Source of the DNA: Bacillus sp. SLBN-46
GTDB lineage: Bacteria > Bacillota > Bacilli > Bacillales > Cytobacillaceae
Length of the DNA stretch: 64,000 bases
Direction: 5' to 3'
Assembly: GCF_031453555.1 (NCBI RefSeq)
Contig: NZ_JAVIZM010000001.1
Span: 4,781,001-4,845,000, forward strand
Position numbers and translations under genes: made by a program. This document shows positions 18,095 to 27,880 of the stretch, one piece after another (positions within the stretch are counted from its first letter, which is position 1; every line of letters begins with the position of its first letter). The notes beneath the pieces are model-generated. The model saw nothing but the letters and a program-made list of their open reading frames with translations, had not been told where the DNA came from and made no database searches.

Positions 18095-19181
18095 CAATGA
18101 CCTTTTCACCTCTTTTTCGATTAAATAAGGAGATGGAGAATAGAAAAATCGAAATACCAAATATGAACCAAAATGAAGCTGGCAATATCCAATCCTTAAG
18201 TAATTGGAAGTAAACAATATCACTTATTGGCATAAGTACAACAATCGCAAGTAGTGCATACAGACCGATTAGAAAATACACTCTCCTTTTTTCCTTTTCT
18301 ACATTCAAGAGATTAGGAATCAAGAAGGTGAAAAAAGAAATTCGTATGTAGGCTCCCGATAACCATTGGTAAAAGGCGAGAAAGTCTAAATGTTCAATGT
18401 AAACCCCTAATGAAACTAAGCGCCATTCTTCAAATGCTGGAAATCGTTGACTTTTAGTGTTAAAAGGCCCAAATTCTGCGATGGCTCCAGTTAATGGCCC
18501 AATAATTAAACCCAGTAAGGCAAGGCATAAAAGGATCAGGTATTTATAATGGAGTCTCTGATTTAAGTGTTGCTGCACGAACAAGATGGTGACTATTTCG
18601 GTTAATCCCGCTAGAACACTAATCAAACCTTTCCAAATGGGGGTATATCCATTTTCTAAGTACGGCTTTAACAGGGAATAATCCTTGTTTTCCAAATTTG
18701 CCGTCATTACAAAAAAGCCGAAGATAACAATGGCCGGCAATAAGATGCCTGATATCAAGCCAATCGATCTGATACCCTTGTAGCTGTTATAAAAGCAGAC
18801 TAATAAGATGGTTGTGATGACCACGATTTTTGGTGTTAATTCTAAGTAGAATGTATTAATAAAACTAAAGGTATCTAGTAAGGTGATAACAGCCAATACA
18901 AATACATAGATACATAAAGATAAAATCAGGATATAGGAAACAATGGTTCCCACTCTTTCTTTTAACCAGATGAATAGGTGTTTACCAGCTAATTTTTTGT
19001 ATATGAAAAAGATGATTGCAGACCAGGCTAGGAAGGGGACACCGGCTACTAGAACAGTAATCCAAGCATCGCGTCCAGACTTATCTAGAAGAACTGGGAT
19101 GACCATCACATGATTCATTAGTCCAGTGCTTATCATAATAATAAAGAATAACTGTAAGACCGTAATCTTTTGATTTACCAT
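18084..19181 (-). CDS. Spore germinant receptor B subunit (GerAB/Ger(x)B permease family)
   Basis: 365 residues from the ATG at 19181, selected for the excellent GGAGGGAGG site; an upstream in-frame start at 19274 is much poorer. Ten predicted membrane helices of the amino acid-permease-like (APC) fold; the start KITVLQLFFIIMISTG and the KGIRSIGLISG segment are typical. B subunits bind the germinant in the receptors that have been studied. The gene is first in the operon and overlaps the A-subunit gene by 11 bases. Confidence 0.92.
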   Translation of the reverse strand: MVNQKITVLQLFFIIMISTGLMNHVMVIPVLLDKSGRDAWITVLVAGVPFLAWSAIIFFIYKKLAGKHLFIWLKERVGTIVSYILILSLCIYVFVLAVITLLDTFSFINTFYLELTPKIVVITTILLVCFYNSYKGIRSIGLISGILLPAIVIFGFFVMTANLENKDYSLLKPYLENGYTPIWKGLISVLAGLTEIVTILFVQQHLNQRLHYKYLILLCLALLGLIIGPLTGAIAEFGPFNTKSQRFPAFEEWRLVSLGVYIEHLDFLAFYQWLSGAYIRISFFTFLIPNLLNVEKEKRRVYFLIGLYALLAIVVLMPISDIVYFQLLKDWILPASFWFIFGISIFLFSISLFNRKRGEKVIDEA

Positions 19182-19272
19182 TCCATCCTCCCTCCGTTCT
19201 ATGATATGTTTTCCAAAATCTGAGTAAATATTTAGGATAGTGGATAGCTTGAATCGCAAAAGAAGATAAAAC

Positions 19273-19306
19273 AAAAAAGACCTATCTCATTTACGTAAGA
19301 TAGGTC
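19273..19306 (-). terminator. Terminator of the MFS exporter gene
   Basis: On the minus strand GACCTATCT and AGATAGGTC pair perfectly and are followed by six T. It isolates the exporter from the germination operon downstream. Confidence 0.88.
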
Positions 19307-19321
19307 AACAACAGCTAATTA

Positions 19322-20635
19322 TTAAAATTCCGTATCTATAGATACTCTATTCAATTTAATTTCGCTCTTAGTCGTAGATCGCATATTAAAAAGAAGAAAC
19401 AATACCCCACCTAGAATTTGAATTATATACGATGGTATAAGAGTTAAAAGCACTCCTGAGATTACTAGAGCCACTGGAAGCATGGTCTTTCCAATACTAA
19501 TGCCAATGCTTAGTACTCGGCCCCTATATTTATCTGGAATCTCATTTTGCATGATATATGAAAAAGGTATGTCAATTAGAGCCACGATCGCACCAATAAA
19601 AAACATGACAATACTGTAAAAAATGACGAAAAAAAGTAAAGTAAATGGCCATTTTTCTAAAATGACTGGTAGTCCTGTGATGATTATTAAAATCGATAAT
19701 GAAACACTCAAATATCGTATGAGCGAGGAATAAGGAATCTTCTTTGTAAGTTTTTTTACCATTAGAGCTCCTACAATCATTCCTACTGGAAAAGAGCCTT
19801 GAATAATACCGAAATTCCCTGTTCCAAGTTTCAGTACCGTATTTACGATATAGGGAATTGGAACCGTCACAGTAAAGCCAAGAAAGAAATTTAAAGAAAT
19901 TAAAAGGACAAACAAATTCATGATGTTCTTTCTTTCCAATACATAATAAAACCCTTCCTTTATTTCCTTAAAAAAATTTATCTCCATTCTTGGTTCTTTT
20001 GGCGGTTCAACATTGGATTGTTGTTGGAACTGTTTGAAATTAATTAACATCATCGATATTCCAGATAAGATGAAGGTGATCCCATTAAAGATAAGAAAAG
20101 ATCTAATATCAAAAATGGCAAAGACTACTCCTCCTAAAATCGGTCCCATTATGGAGGATACTGAATCAATGATTTTACTAATGGAATTGATATTCATCAG
20201 CATACTTTTAGATACAATATTTGGCTTTGCCGATTCCATTCCAACTCCAAAAAAAGTGCTAAACACTGTCATCAGGATGGTCGTAACATAAATGAGCCAA
20301 AGTTTAAATCCAACTATTCCACTTAAGATAAAAACCACAACTAACAACACTCCGTTTAACAAATCCATTGATACGATTAATTTTTTCTTGTTAAATTTAT
20401 CAGCAATAACTCCTGCAAAAGGATTGATTATAATCATCGGAATGATCCCCAAAATGAGGGTAGTTGCAAAACTGAGCGACGAACCCGTCAATTTCAACAC
20501 ATAGAGTCCTAACGCAAATTGATAAATCGCTGTACCAAATATTGATATGGTCTTCCCTGTAGAATAGAGAAATACATTTTTTATTTCTGTTCGGTTCCTT
20601 CCTCCATTAACACTGAACGGTAAAATAATCATCAA
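19322..20635 (-). CDS. MFS efflux transporter (MFS_3 / macrolide-efflux-like)
   Basis: 437 residues, twelve predicted helices, with the motif-A-like loop AGVIADKFNKKKLIVSMD. The family includes macrolide exporters (Mef-like) and siderophore exporters (EntS-like). The start (ATGATG) has GGAGG 10 bases upstream. Transcription should begin at a MerR-type promoter at 20666-20696 and end at 19273-19306. The gene upstream encodes a MerR-headed methyltransferase, so induction by a drug-like ligand is a reasonable inference. Confidence 0.8.
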   Translation of the reverse strand: MMIILPFSVNGGRNRTEIKNVFLYSTGKTISIFGTAIYQFALGLYVLKLTGSSLSFATTLILGIIPMIIINPFAGVIADKFNKKKLIVSMDLLNGVLLVVVFILSGIVGFKLWLIYVTTILMTVFSTFFGVGMESAKPNIVSKSMLMNINSISKIIDSVSSIMGPILGGVVFAIFDIRSFLIFNGITFILSGISMMLINFKQFQQQSNVEPPKEPRMEINFFKEIKEGFYYVLERKNIMNLFVLLISLNFFLGFTVTVPIPYIVNTVLKLGTGNFGIIQGSFPVGMIVGALMVKKLTKKIPYSSLIRYLSVSLSILIIITGLPVILEKWPFTLLFFVIFYSIVMFFIGAIVALIDIPFSYIMQNEIPDKYRGRVLSIGISIGKTMLPVALVISGVLLTLIPSYIIQILGGVLFLLFNMRSTTKSEIKLNRVSIDTEF

Positions 20636-20665
20636 GTATCTGCCTCCATTACCTTTTATAAATAA

Positions 20666-20696
20666 AGTGTAAGTGGTGGAGTGAACCCTACATCAA
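20666..20696 (-). promoter_or_regulatory. MerR-type promoter of the MFS exporter (19-bp spacer)
   Basis: On the minus strand TTGATG, a 19-base spacer (20672-20690) and TACACT. Spacers of 19-20 bases are the hallmark of promoters activated by MerR-family regulators, which twist overlong promoters. The spacer begins TAGGGTTCAC; the same TAGGGTT half also occurs in the palindrome at 20738-20751. Confidence 0.65.
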
Positions 20697-20721
20697 TAGC
20701 CTTTATGAAGGAAATTTTATA

Positions 20722-20757
20722 AAAAAAGTAAAAAAGATAGGGTTAACCCTACCTTTT
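20722..20757 (-). terminator. Palindrome at the end of the MerR-methyltransferase gene: terminator or second operator
   Basis: TAGGGTTAACCCTA (20738-20751) is a perfect 14-base palindrome that includes the stop codon; with flanks AAAGG and CTTTT it extends to about 24 bases. On the minus strand it is followed by T-rich sequence, so it may be an attenuator before the exporter. It also shares TAGGGTT with the exporter promoter and may be an operator. Confidence 0.5.
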
Positions 20758-21975
20758 GCCGAAAAATGAATAACTAAATATTTCTTCTCCTTGGACAAAA
20801 AAATCTTCGTACTTTCCTCCTTTCTCGATGGATTCAGAAGTCCGCTCCTCAATGGGGATATACCCTAGCTTCCTAATATTTTGCTTAATTTTACTGTCTG
20901 TAAAATTGTCACGATAGTTGGCTTCAATTTTACTTTTATGGCTGAAATTTTTAAAAGCTAAATAGGACCCCAATAAATATCCATCTAATTTAATTAGAGA
21001 ATCCACTTCACGAAGTAAAAACGCTTCATGTTCAAAACTGTAATTGCTAGTGCCTGAATGATCGATAACGATATCAACCGTTTGTTTGGATATTGGTATG
21101 TCTAGAAAGTCTCCGCAAATAAAAAGTAAATTTCGTTTAGAACCGGTTCTTTCTAGTAAGCTTTTTAGAAACTGGTGCCTCTCTAGATTGTGATCAACAG
21201 CAATGTACAGGCAATCATCCGGTAATTCTTGATACATATTCCGTAGAAAAAAACCGAATCCAGACCCTAATTCGAGTATAACTTTTTTGTGTAAATCAAT
21301 TTGACCAAGTTTCCTTTTTGACCAGTGCAGCCCTTTGTTCATATTTTCTAAATAAAGCGGATCCGTTTCCTGAATATACTCTGGAATATTATTTAAATGC
21401 GAAACTTGATCGTTTGAGACGATTGTTTGACCTGTTTGACCTACTCTTAAGATTCCCGATTCAATAAGGTACACTTGGTCACAGTGACAGGTCAGTTTGC
21501 CTTCATCAATCTGATTGTTCCTGATGATCCCGTCCTGAAGAGTGAGCGACTTAGCACATTTATTACATCTGAAAATGTCGAGTAGGCTTAAATCAATCCC
21601 TATCGTATGGCATGACTCTGAAGAAGGAGTGGTTAACTGGTCTAATTTTTGTTGAAGCCTATCTTGCATGTCTTTTAAACTCTTTATTTCATATTCTAGC
21701 TTCTCATGTTTATCCATGAATAGAGATTGATAAAAGGCATCTCTTTCATAATCGGTAAACTTCCCAAGGTTCTTATAGTGAAAAATCATCTTAATTTCGT
21801 TTAACTGAAAGCCCATCCCTTTTAATTCTAGAATAAGCTCCAAGTCATTTTGACAGTTCTCATCAAAATAATAATGTCCTCCTTGCTTTTCAGGCACGAT
21901 TAACCCCAAATCCATATAGTGTCTAATCGCATCTATACTTATTTCATTCACTTTTCCGAACTGTCCGATTCTCAT
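20749..21975 (-). CDS. MerR-family regulator fused to a Trm112-like zinc ribbon and an SAM methyltransferase
   Basis: 408 residues. Residues 1-72 are a MerR winged helix (MRIGQFGKVNEISIDAIRHY...GLIVPEKQGGHYYFDE...LELILELKGMGFQLNEI). A coiled-coil dimerisation helix covers about 85-113. Residues about 135-180 resemble a Trm112-type zinc ribbon: FRCNKCAKSL ... LTCHCDQVYLIESGILRVG. Residues 215-408 are a class I methyltransferase with motif I VILELGSGFGFFLRN and an acidic VDHNLERHQ strand end. Normal MerR effectors are small ligand-binding domains, so this enzyme-like C-terminal half is unusual. The exporter gene lies 113 bases downstream behind a MerR-type promoter. Function not known; it may be a drug- or metabolite-responsive regulator. 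Confidence 0.82.
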   Translation of the reverse strand: MRIGQFGKVNEISIDAIRHYMDLGLIVPEKQGGHYYFDENCQNDLELILELKGMGFQLNEIKMIFHYKNLGKFTDYERDAFYQSLFMDKHEKLEYEIKSLKDMQDRLQQKLDQLTTPSSESCHTIGIDLSLLDIFRCNKCAKSLTLQDGIIRNNQIDEGKLTCHCDQVYLIESGILRVGQTGQTIVSNDQVSHLNNIPEYIQETDPLYLENMNKGLHWSKRKLGQIDLHKKVILELGSGFGFFLRNMYQELPDDCLYIAVDHNLERHQFLKSLLERTGSKRNLLFICGDFLDIPISKQTVDIVIDHSGTSNYSFEHEAFLLREVDSLIKLDGYLLGSYLAFKNFSHKSKIEANYRDNFTDSKIKQNIRKLGYIPIEERTSESIEKGGKYEDFFVQGEEIFSYSFFGKR

Positions 21976-22202
21976 GTTTCATCACCATGACTTATTTATT
22001 TTTATATATGACTAGTTCTGCACTTAAATGAAAAATACCTACAAAATATTAACTTTTTCTGAAATACGGAATCCTTTTAACAGCTAGGCTCTAATCAAAA
22101 GAACTAGTGCCTCTTCCTTCTCCAAAACATTCCATTTGCTTTTCAGTGCCTTCAGAAAATACAATTCTATTATAGATAATAGCTTTAATGAAGGAGCATT
22201 CC

Positions 22203-23138
22203 ATGTACGTTCATCGTGACTTTCCTGACTTTTCGTGGTCGAATTCAAGGCATAAGACCTTTTTAGAGTGTGCGCGAAAGTATTATCATCAATATTATGA
22301 ATCTCATAATGGCTGGCTGTATGAGTCCCCAGAAGAAAACAAGGCAGCGTATCGTTTGAAAAATATTAAAAATATCCCTATCCTTTTGGGGGATGAAATC
22401 CATAAAGTCATTGATCGGCAGTTGAAGAACTTCCTAAATGACAAAGGTTTATTAACTGAAAATGAGCTGATGGGGATGGTTACGCAGAATCTTAACAGGG
22501 CCTATCTTGATTCCACTAAGTATCGTCAGCATTGGTTTCAGAAGCCAAAGCGGCACCAAATGCTCCATGAAATATATTATGGAGAGGGCCTTAGCCCGGA
22601 GGAAATTAGTGCTGCCAAAATCAAGCTAGAGTTGTGCGTGAAAAATTTCTTCACGAGTAAAACCTATCAAGATATCCTAACAAAGGTAGAAATGCATGTA
22701 TTACATTCCGAGGATTTTCAAACGTTTGAAGTCAATGGTGTGGATGTATTCGTGGTGTTGGACTTTGTGTACAAAGATGTGAGTCAGGAGAAATGGATTG
22801 TGGTCGATTGGAAGACGGGGAAAGAGTCAGAGGATGATAGGAAACAGCTGGCGTTTTATGCCCTCTTCCTTTCAAGAGAACACAAAATACCAGTCGAAGA
22901 TATTGTATTGCGTAATGAATATTTGTTATCCGGTAAGTGCCAGGAGTATCAATTGACTCCGTTTGAAATCGAGTCGGCTCAACAGCTGATGCATGATAGC
23001 ATCTATCATATGTTGAACTACTTAGAGGATCCTGTTAAGAATAAGCCGCTTGGTAAAGAGCAGTTTGAGATGAAGCAATCTAAAAGATGCTATAGCTGTA
23101 ATTTTAGAGAGAAATGTGAAAAAGTCCACCTAAAATAA
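22203..23138 (+). CDS. PD-(D/E)XK nuclease superfamily protein (RecB/AddB C-terminal type)
   Basis: 311 residues from the ATG at 22203 (AAGGAG 6 bases upstream); an in-frame ATG 15 bases earlier lacks a site. The N-terminal SNSRHKTFLECARKYYHQYY is the typical opening of PDDEXK_1 domains. The catalytic core is VVLDFVYKD, then WIVVDWKTGK (D-x-K) and the QLAFYALFL helix. Four Cys near 148 and at the end (CYSCNFREKC) suggest an AddB/Cas4-like iron-sulfur clasp. It stands alone. A decayed copy of its central part occurs at 36040-36147. Confidence 0.85.
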   Translation: MYVHRDFPDFSWSNSRHKTFLECARKYYHQYYESHNGWLYESPEENKAAYRLKNIKNIPILLGDEIHKVIDRQLKNFLNDKGLLTENELMGMVTQNLNRAYLDSTKYRQHWFQKPKRHQMLHEIYYGEGLSPEEISAAKIKLELCVKNFFTSKTYQDILTKVEMHVLHSEDFQTFEVNGVDVFVVLDFVYKDVSQEKWIVVDWKTGKESEDDRKQLAFYALFLSREHKIPVEDIVLRNEYLLSGKCQEYQLTPFEIESAQQLMHDSIYHMLNYLEDPVKNKPLGKEQFEMKQSKRCYSCNFREKCEKVHLK

Positions 23139-23155
23139 CCTTTTGGTGGACTTTT
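23121..23155 (+). terminator. Terminator overlapping the nuclease stop codon
   Basis: AAAAGTCCACC and GGTGGACTTTT pair perfectly around a 14-base loop that holds the stop codon. Confidence 0.85.
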
Positions 23156-23226
23156 AACTTATACGAACTAACACTGCTCAAGAATCCCCGTCTCAAGTTA
23201 TCTTGTACACGGATAAATTTACTCAA

Positions 23227-24845
23227 TTATAAAATTTTATATACTATTGCCTGATATGGTCTCATATTCAGTTCTTCAGAAGAATCTGATTGATCCTTAT
23301 AATTGGTGATAATAATTTTCTTTTCTAAGACAGAAACGAATTCCGGCAGTTTCACTTCTACTTGCTGTTCCGAGATATTCAATACTACCAGCCACCTCTC
23401 CTTATCCCATTCACGAATGAAAGAATAGATTTGCTCATGGTCCTCTAAGATTTCTTGAAAATCACCATATACCATTACTTCATTTTCTTTTCTAAGCTGG
23501 ATCAGCTTTTTGTAAAAATAAAAAACAGAATCAGGGTCAGCAAGTGCTTGAGCTATGTTTATTTCCTTATAATTCGGATTTACTTTTATCCATGGTGTAC
23601 CTTCAGTAAAACCACCATTTACCGAATCATCCCATTGGACAGGTGTACGCGAATTATCACGTGAAAGATGAAGCAAACTCTCAAACACTTCCTCAGGGTC
23701 CCGCCCTTTCCCCACTTCCTCTTTATATTTATTCTTCATGGCAATATCATGATAATCTTCTATGGAGTTAAATCGGACCCCAGTCATACCAATTTCTTCT
23801 CCCTGGTAAATGTAGGGCATTCCAGGCAGCGTGTGTAACAGGACAGCAAAACACTTAGCTGACTCTACTCTATAGATATTATCATTTCCAAACCGTGTTA
23901 CTAAGCGTGTGTGGTCATGATTATTTAAAAATTGTGAGTTTTCCATCCTTTGCCCCACATTCCCTTATACCAACGTCTTTGGATTTCTTTAAACCGCTGC
24001 ATATCCCAATGAGACATATAATCGCAGACTTCAAAATGGAATAAGGTGTGAAGTTCACGTCGATCTTCGCCTACATACAAAAGACCATCCTCAGGGGTAA
24101 CAAAAGGGATTTCACCAACCGTAAAAATATCATAATGTTGCAATACTACCTCATGCATTTCCTTAAGATATTCATGAATGCCAGGGTTATTGCCTAAGTA
24201 AGAAATATCCTCCGGGTTTTCCGCATTAGGGAATCCTGTTTGTTTGGCAAGGAGGTTAATAACATCCATTCGAAATCCATCAATACCTTTATCCAGCCAA
24301 AACTTCATGAATGAATACACTTCTTTACGAACCATTGGGTTCTCCCAATTCAAATCTGGCTGTTGAACAGCAAAAGAGTGAAAATAATACTCTCCTGTCT
24401 TTTCGTCAAATTCCCATGTAGACGGGGTAAAGTAAGAACGCCAATTATTTGGTTCCTTTCGCCAAATATAGTAATCTCTTTTTGGATTATCTATGGACGA
24501 CCGTGATTCTTTAAACCATGGATGTTGATCTGAAGTATGGTTCACGACTAGATCCATGATTAGTTTCATCCCTCTGTTATGCACTTCCTGAAGAAGTCGA
24601 TCAAAGGTTTCCATCGATCCAGCTTTCGACATGACAGACTGATAATCAGATATATCATACCCGTTATCAACATCCGGGGAATCATAACAAGGATTTAGCC
24701 AAATCACATCTACACCCAAATGTTGAATATAGTCTAGCTTTTGGATCACACCTTCTAAATCCCCATAACCGTCCCCATCCGTATCGTAAAAACTTCTCCA
24801 ATATACCTGATAAACCACCGATTCTTTCCACCAGGTTTTTTTCAT
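23227..24845 (-). pseudogene. GH13 alpha-glucosidase (oligo-1,6-glucosidase type) interrupted by a -1 frameshift
   Basis: Two overlapping frames together encode one GH13 enzyme of about 540 residues. The first (24845 to 23925) carries residues 1-300: KESVVYQVYWRSF, DLVVNHTS, DGFRMDVIN (nucleophile Asp194) and TVGEIPF (acid/base Glu245). The second (to 23227) resumes with NSQFLNNHDHTRL. The break is in a four-A tract (T at 23939-23942); one more A would restore WKNSQFLNNHDH. Val195 after the nucleophile is the residue linked to alpha-1,6 specificity in this family. Start chosen for AAAGGA 9 bases upstream. It ends a sugar operon. The break is a real mutation or an assembly error. Confidence 0.88.
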
Positions 24846-24888
24846 TTCTTTCATTCCTTTACTTTTTTATAATTGAAACTATTCCTTC

Positions 24889-26985
24889 TTAAACCCGAGC
24901 GAGGTATTGGCTGGCAGTATAATTGACAGCAAAACCGGTAGTATTTTGAAGAGTGTCTACGGCAAACAGATTCTGTTTCTCTTTATTGCGGAATACTTTT
25001 AATGAGAGAAAGCCGGCTCCAATATGTATATTTTCAACTAATAGTTCATCTATAAGATCCGGTAACACTGGAGCTAAGGTAATTTCCTTTTCTAATGCAT
25101 TTGGGGTAATCCCAAGCATTGCTTGTAATAATACAATGGAGGTTCCTGCTGACCACGCTTGCGGTGAACAAGTTGAAGGATATGGAACAGGGGATCCCAA
25201 CTCTGATTCATTCCCGCAAAAAAGTTCAGGTAACCGCTGATATTCAAATGACTTAGAAGCCTCTAATAAGCCGGTAATCACCATGCTGGATTCAGCCTGA
25301 TAGCCTAAGCGGCTTAATCCCAGCAGAATCATCGCATTATCATGCGGCCATATGCTTCCATTATGATAGCTCATTGGATAATAACCAGTTGCTTCCGTAC
25401 TCATCGTCCGGATACCGTATCCGCTAAACATATCGCTTGAAAGTAATCTCCCCGTAATTTTATCTGTTCGAAAAGAACTTGGAAGACCAGAAAACAAAAG
25501 ATGACCCGGATTAGATGTTACGGATTTTACCTGTTGTTGAGCTCTATCTAAGGCAATGGCGTAATATTGCTCTTCTTCCATCCAGAAGGCATTCTCAAAT
25601 GCACTTTTTAATTCCTCTGCTTCTCGTGCTAATTTTTCCGCTAGGCTTTCTTCACCCAATAAACTAAAAATAGGTGAAAGACCATTTTTGGCTTGATATA
25701 CATACCCTTGAACTTCTGCTAAGGCAATCGGTGACTTCGCATATTCACCTGTTTGATGAACAACAGAATTGCTTGAATCCTTCCAACCCTGATTAGGGAA
25801 GCCCTTCTCCGCCTCTTGATGGTAAGTTAAGAAGCCAGACTCTTTCATCACATCATCCATACATTCCAAGGCAAGTAAAATGTTTGGCATTAATTCCTTA
25901 ATAAGTGACAAGTCACCCGTCCAGCGGTAATATTCTCCCGCCAATACAAGGAATAATGGGGTAGCATCGACAGATCCATAATAAGGAGCAAAGGGTGACT
26001 GATTAGTATTCACGAGCTCCCCATATCTTATTTCATGCATGATTTTACCAGGCTGCTCATCCCTCCAAATGTCTGTACTAGATCCTTGATAGGCTGCTAA
26101 TGTTCTCAAGGTACCTTTTACTTTTTCCGAATTTAGCGGAAGCATAAATAATGATGTAATAAGACTGTCCCGGCCAAAAGGAACCGCAAACCAAGGCAGT
26201 CCTGCTACTGGTGTTTCACCATAGCCAACATCCGTCATTAACATCCGTAAATCCTGGCTTCCACGCTGGTACAATTCGTTGAAAACAGGGGAGTTCGTCG
26301 TTACCTTTGTAGTTTCCTCGTACCATTTTTGATATGAACTTTCTAGCTGTAGATAGGCCTCTTCGTAGGACAGGACCGCGCCAGATGTCCCATCGATAAT
26401 TGGAACGATGAAAAAGCATATACTCTCTTGTTCCTTTGGTTCCAAGGTGAACGAAAAATGAATATTTCCATCACTATCTATTTGTGCATCTTTTTTATTC
26501 CAATGAATTTCCGTCTCTCTTAGTACCTCGTCAGCCCCATGATATCGGATAGACCAAGCCTGCTCATCCACTTCTTTACTGAAAATTTCGCCTACATTCC
26601 CAGTACGGTACTTTCGGACAATAAACATATCCTGGAAATCCGCATCAAAAGCCATTGAGAAATCAAAGGTTGTGGTACGCGGGAAGAAATTAGTAAAGGA
26701 AAGCTTCTCGTACAGCACACCATCATAAATCAAACGGTCTCTTACAATCTCGATCGCACCGTCATCTTTTTTTTCCTTCATTAATCTGAAGGTTGCCACA
26801 TAGCTTTTATCTGCTGATGATGAGAGCAGCGAAGGCTTTTCTCCATCAATATAAATTTCCATTCGGCTTAAAAAGCGGGTATCCTTCGTATATAAACCAT
26901 GGCCACTTTCATTGCTTACTGTAATATCGCCGTTTTTATCGGTAAGGACAAAAAAGTCGCCTTCTTTGATCACTTGATAATCCAT
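24889..26985 (-). CDS. Amylo-alpha-1,6-glucosidase-type glycogen debranching family protein
   Basis: 698 residues. Residues 1-200 match the GDE N-terminal (bis) domain (FFVLTDKNGDITVSNESG, GLYTKDTRFLSR), and about 240-690 form an (alpha/alpha)6 barrel with the family signatures AGLPWFAVPFGRDSL, YGSVDATPLFLVL, GFPNQGWKDSSNSV and GIRTMSTEATGYYPMSYHNGSIWPHDN. It should remove alpha-1,6 glucosyl branches from imported oligosaccharides in the cytoplasm. It lies between the permease genes and the GH13 gene in the same direction. Confidence 0.88.
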   Translation of the reverse strand: MDYQVIKEGDFFVLTDKNGDITVSNESGHGLYTKDTRFLSRMEIYIDGEKPSLLSSSADKSYVATFRLMKEKKDDGAIEIVRDRLIYDGVLYEKLSFTNFFPRTTTFDFSMAFDADFQDMFIVRKYRTGNVGEIFSKEVDEQAWSIRYHGADEVLRETEIHWNKKDAQIDSDGNIHFSFTLEPKEQESICFFIVPIIDGTSGAVLSYEEAYLQLESSYQKWYEETTKVTTNSPVFNELYQRGSQDLRMLMTDVGYGETPVAGLPWFAVPFGRDSLITSLFMLPLNSEKVKGTLRTLAAYQGSSTDIWRDEQPGKIMHEIRYGELVNTNQSPFAPYYGSVDATPLFLVLAGEYYRWTGDLSLIKELMPNILLALECMDDVMKESGFLTYHQEAEKGFPNQGWKDSSNSVVHQTGEYAKSPIALAEVQGYVYQAKNGLSPIFSLLGEESLAEKLAREAEELKSAFENAFWMEEEQYYAIALDRAQQQVKSVTSNPGHLLFSGLPSSFRTDKITGRLLSSDMFSGYGIRTMSTEATGYYPMSYHNGSIWPHDNAMILLGLSRLGYQAESSMVITGLLEASKSFEYQRLPELFCGNESELGSPVPYPSTCSPQAWSAGTSIVLLQAMLGITPNALEKEITLAPVLPDLIDELLVENIHIGAGFLSLKVFRNKEKQNLFAVDTLQNTTGFAVNYTASQYLARV

Positions 26986-27046
26986 ATTTTCTCTACCTCT
27001 TTATTAAAAAATTTTTTCGAATAGGGGAAAATTCAATTCATCGAAA

Positions 27047-27880
27047 TTAACCTTTAATCCCAGAGTTTGATATACCTTCAATATATTGTCTTTGGAAGAT
27101 AAAGAAAAAGATTAAAATCGGTAACGTGGATAGAACAACTCCAGCCATTATTAATGGTGTATTTTCAAAAGCCATATCTTTCACACTATTTAATCCAACC
27201 ACTAATACATATTTTTCAGGGACATTCGCTAAGGTACTTGGAATAAGATAACTGTTCCATGTGCCCGCAAACGCAAGAATGGACATGGTAATCAGAGATG
27301 GCTTGGCTAATGGATAGACAATTTTCCAAAAAGCCCCCATTTTCGTTAAACCATCAATTCTAGCTGCCTCAATTAACTCGTTCGGCACACTTCTAAAAAA
27401 CTGTCTAAGCATAAAGATATATAGGCTTTGGTATAAAAAGGGAACCGTTAACGCTAAAAAGGTGTTTAACCAGCCGATTTTTGCCATATTTACATATACA
27501 GGGATTAAAATCATATGATACGGAATCATCATCGTAGCAACGACAATCCATTCGATTGCCTTTTTTCCTTTGAAATTTAACTTTGCTAGAGCAAAGGCCG
27601 CCATTGGATTAATAATCAGGTTACCGATGATAACCACACCTGTCATGATGAACGTATTAAGCAGCCACTTGGGCACATTATAAGCATCGTTTGTAAAGAA
27701 GGTTTTGTAATTATCTATAGTCCAGCGTCCGACTCCGACCACTTTATTAACGTCTTCCATCTTCAAGAACGAAGTGTAGATTGTATATAAGAATGGCAAG
27801 ATAAAAAAGAGTCCTAGTATGATAATGATCGTGTAATTACTCAGTTTAAAGAATCTAGCTCTTGACTCCAATGATGTCAC
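27047..27880 (-). CDS. Carbohydrate ABC transporter permease (MalG type)
   Basis: 277 residues, six predicted helices, with the ATPase-coupling EAA loop (ELIEAARIDGLTKMGAFWKIVYPLAKP). Overlaps the other permease gene by four bases (ATGA), so they are translationally coupled. Partner of the MalF-type permease and binding protein upstream. No ATPase gene is in the operon. Confidence 0.93.
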   Translation of the reverse strand: MTSLESRARFFKLSNYTIIIILGLFFILPFLYTIYTSFLKMEDVNKVVGVGRWTIDNYKTFFTNDAYNVPKWLLNTFIMTGVVIIGNLIINPMAAFALAKLNFKGKKAIEWIVVATMMIPYHMILIPVYVNMAKIGWLNTFLALTVPFLYQSLYIFMLRQFFRSVPNELIEAARIDGLTKMGAFWKIVYPLAKPSLITMSILAFAGTWNSYLIPSTLANVPEKYVLVVGLNSVKDMAFENTPLIMAGVVLSTLPILIFFFIFQRQYIEGISNSGIKG

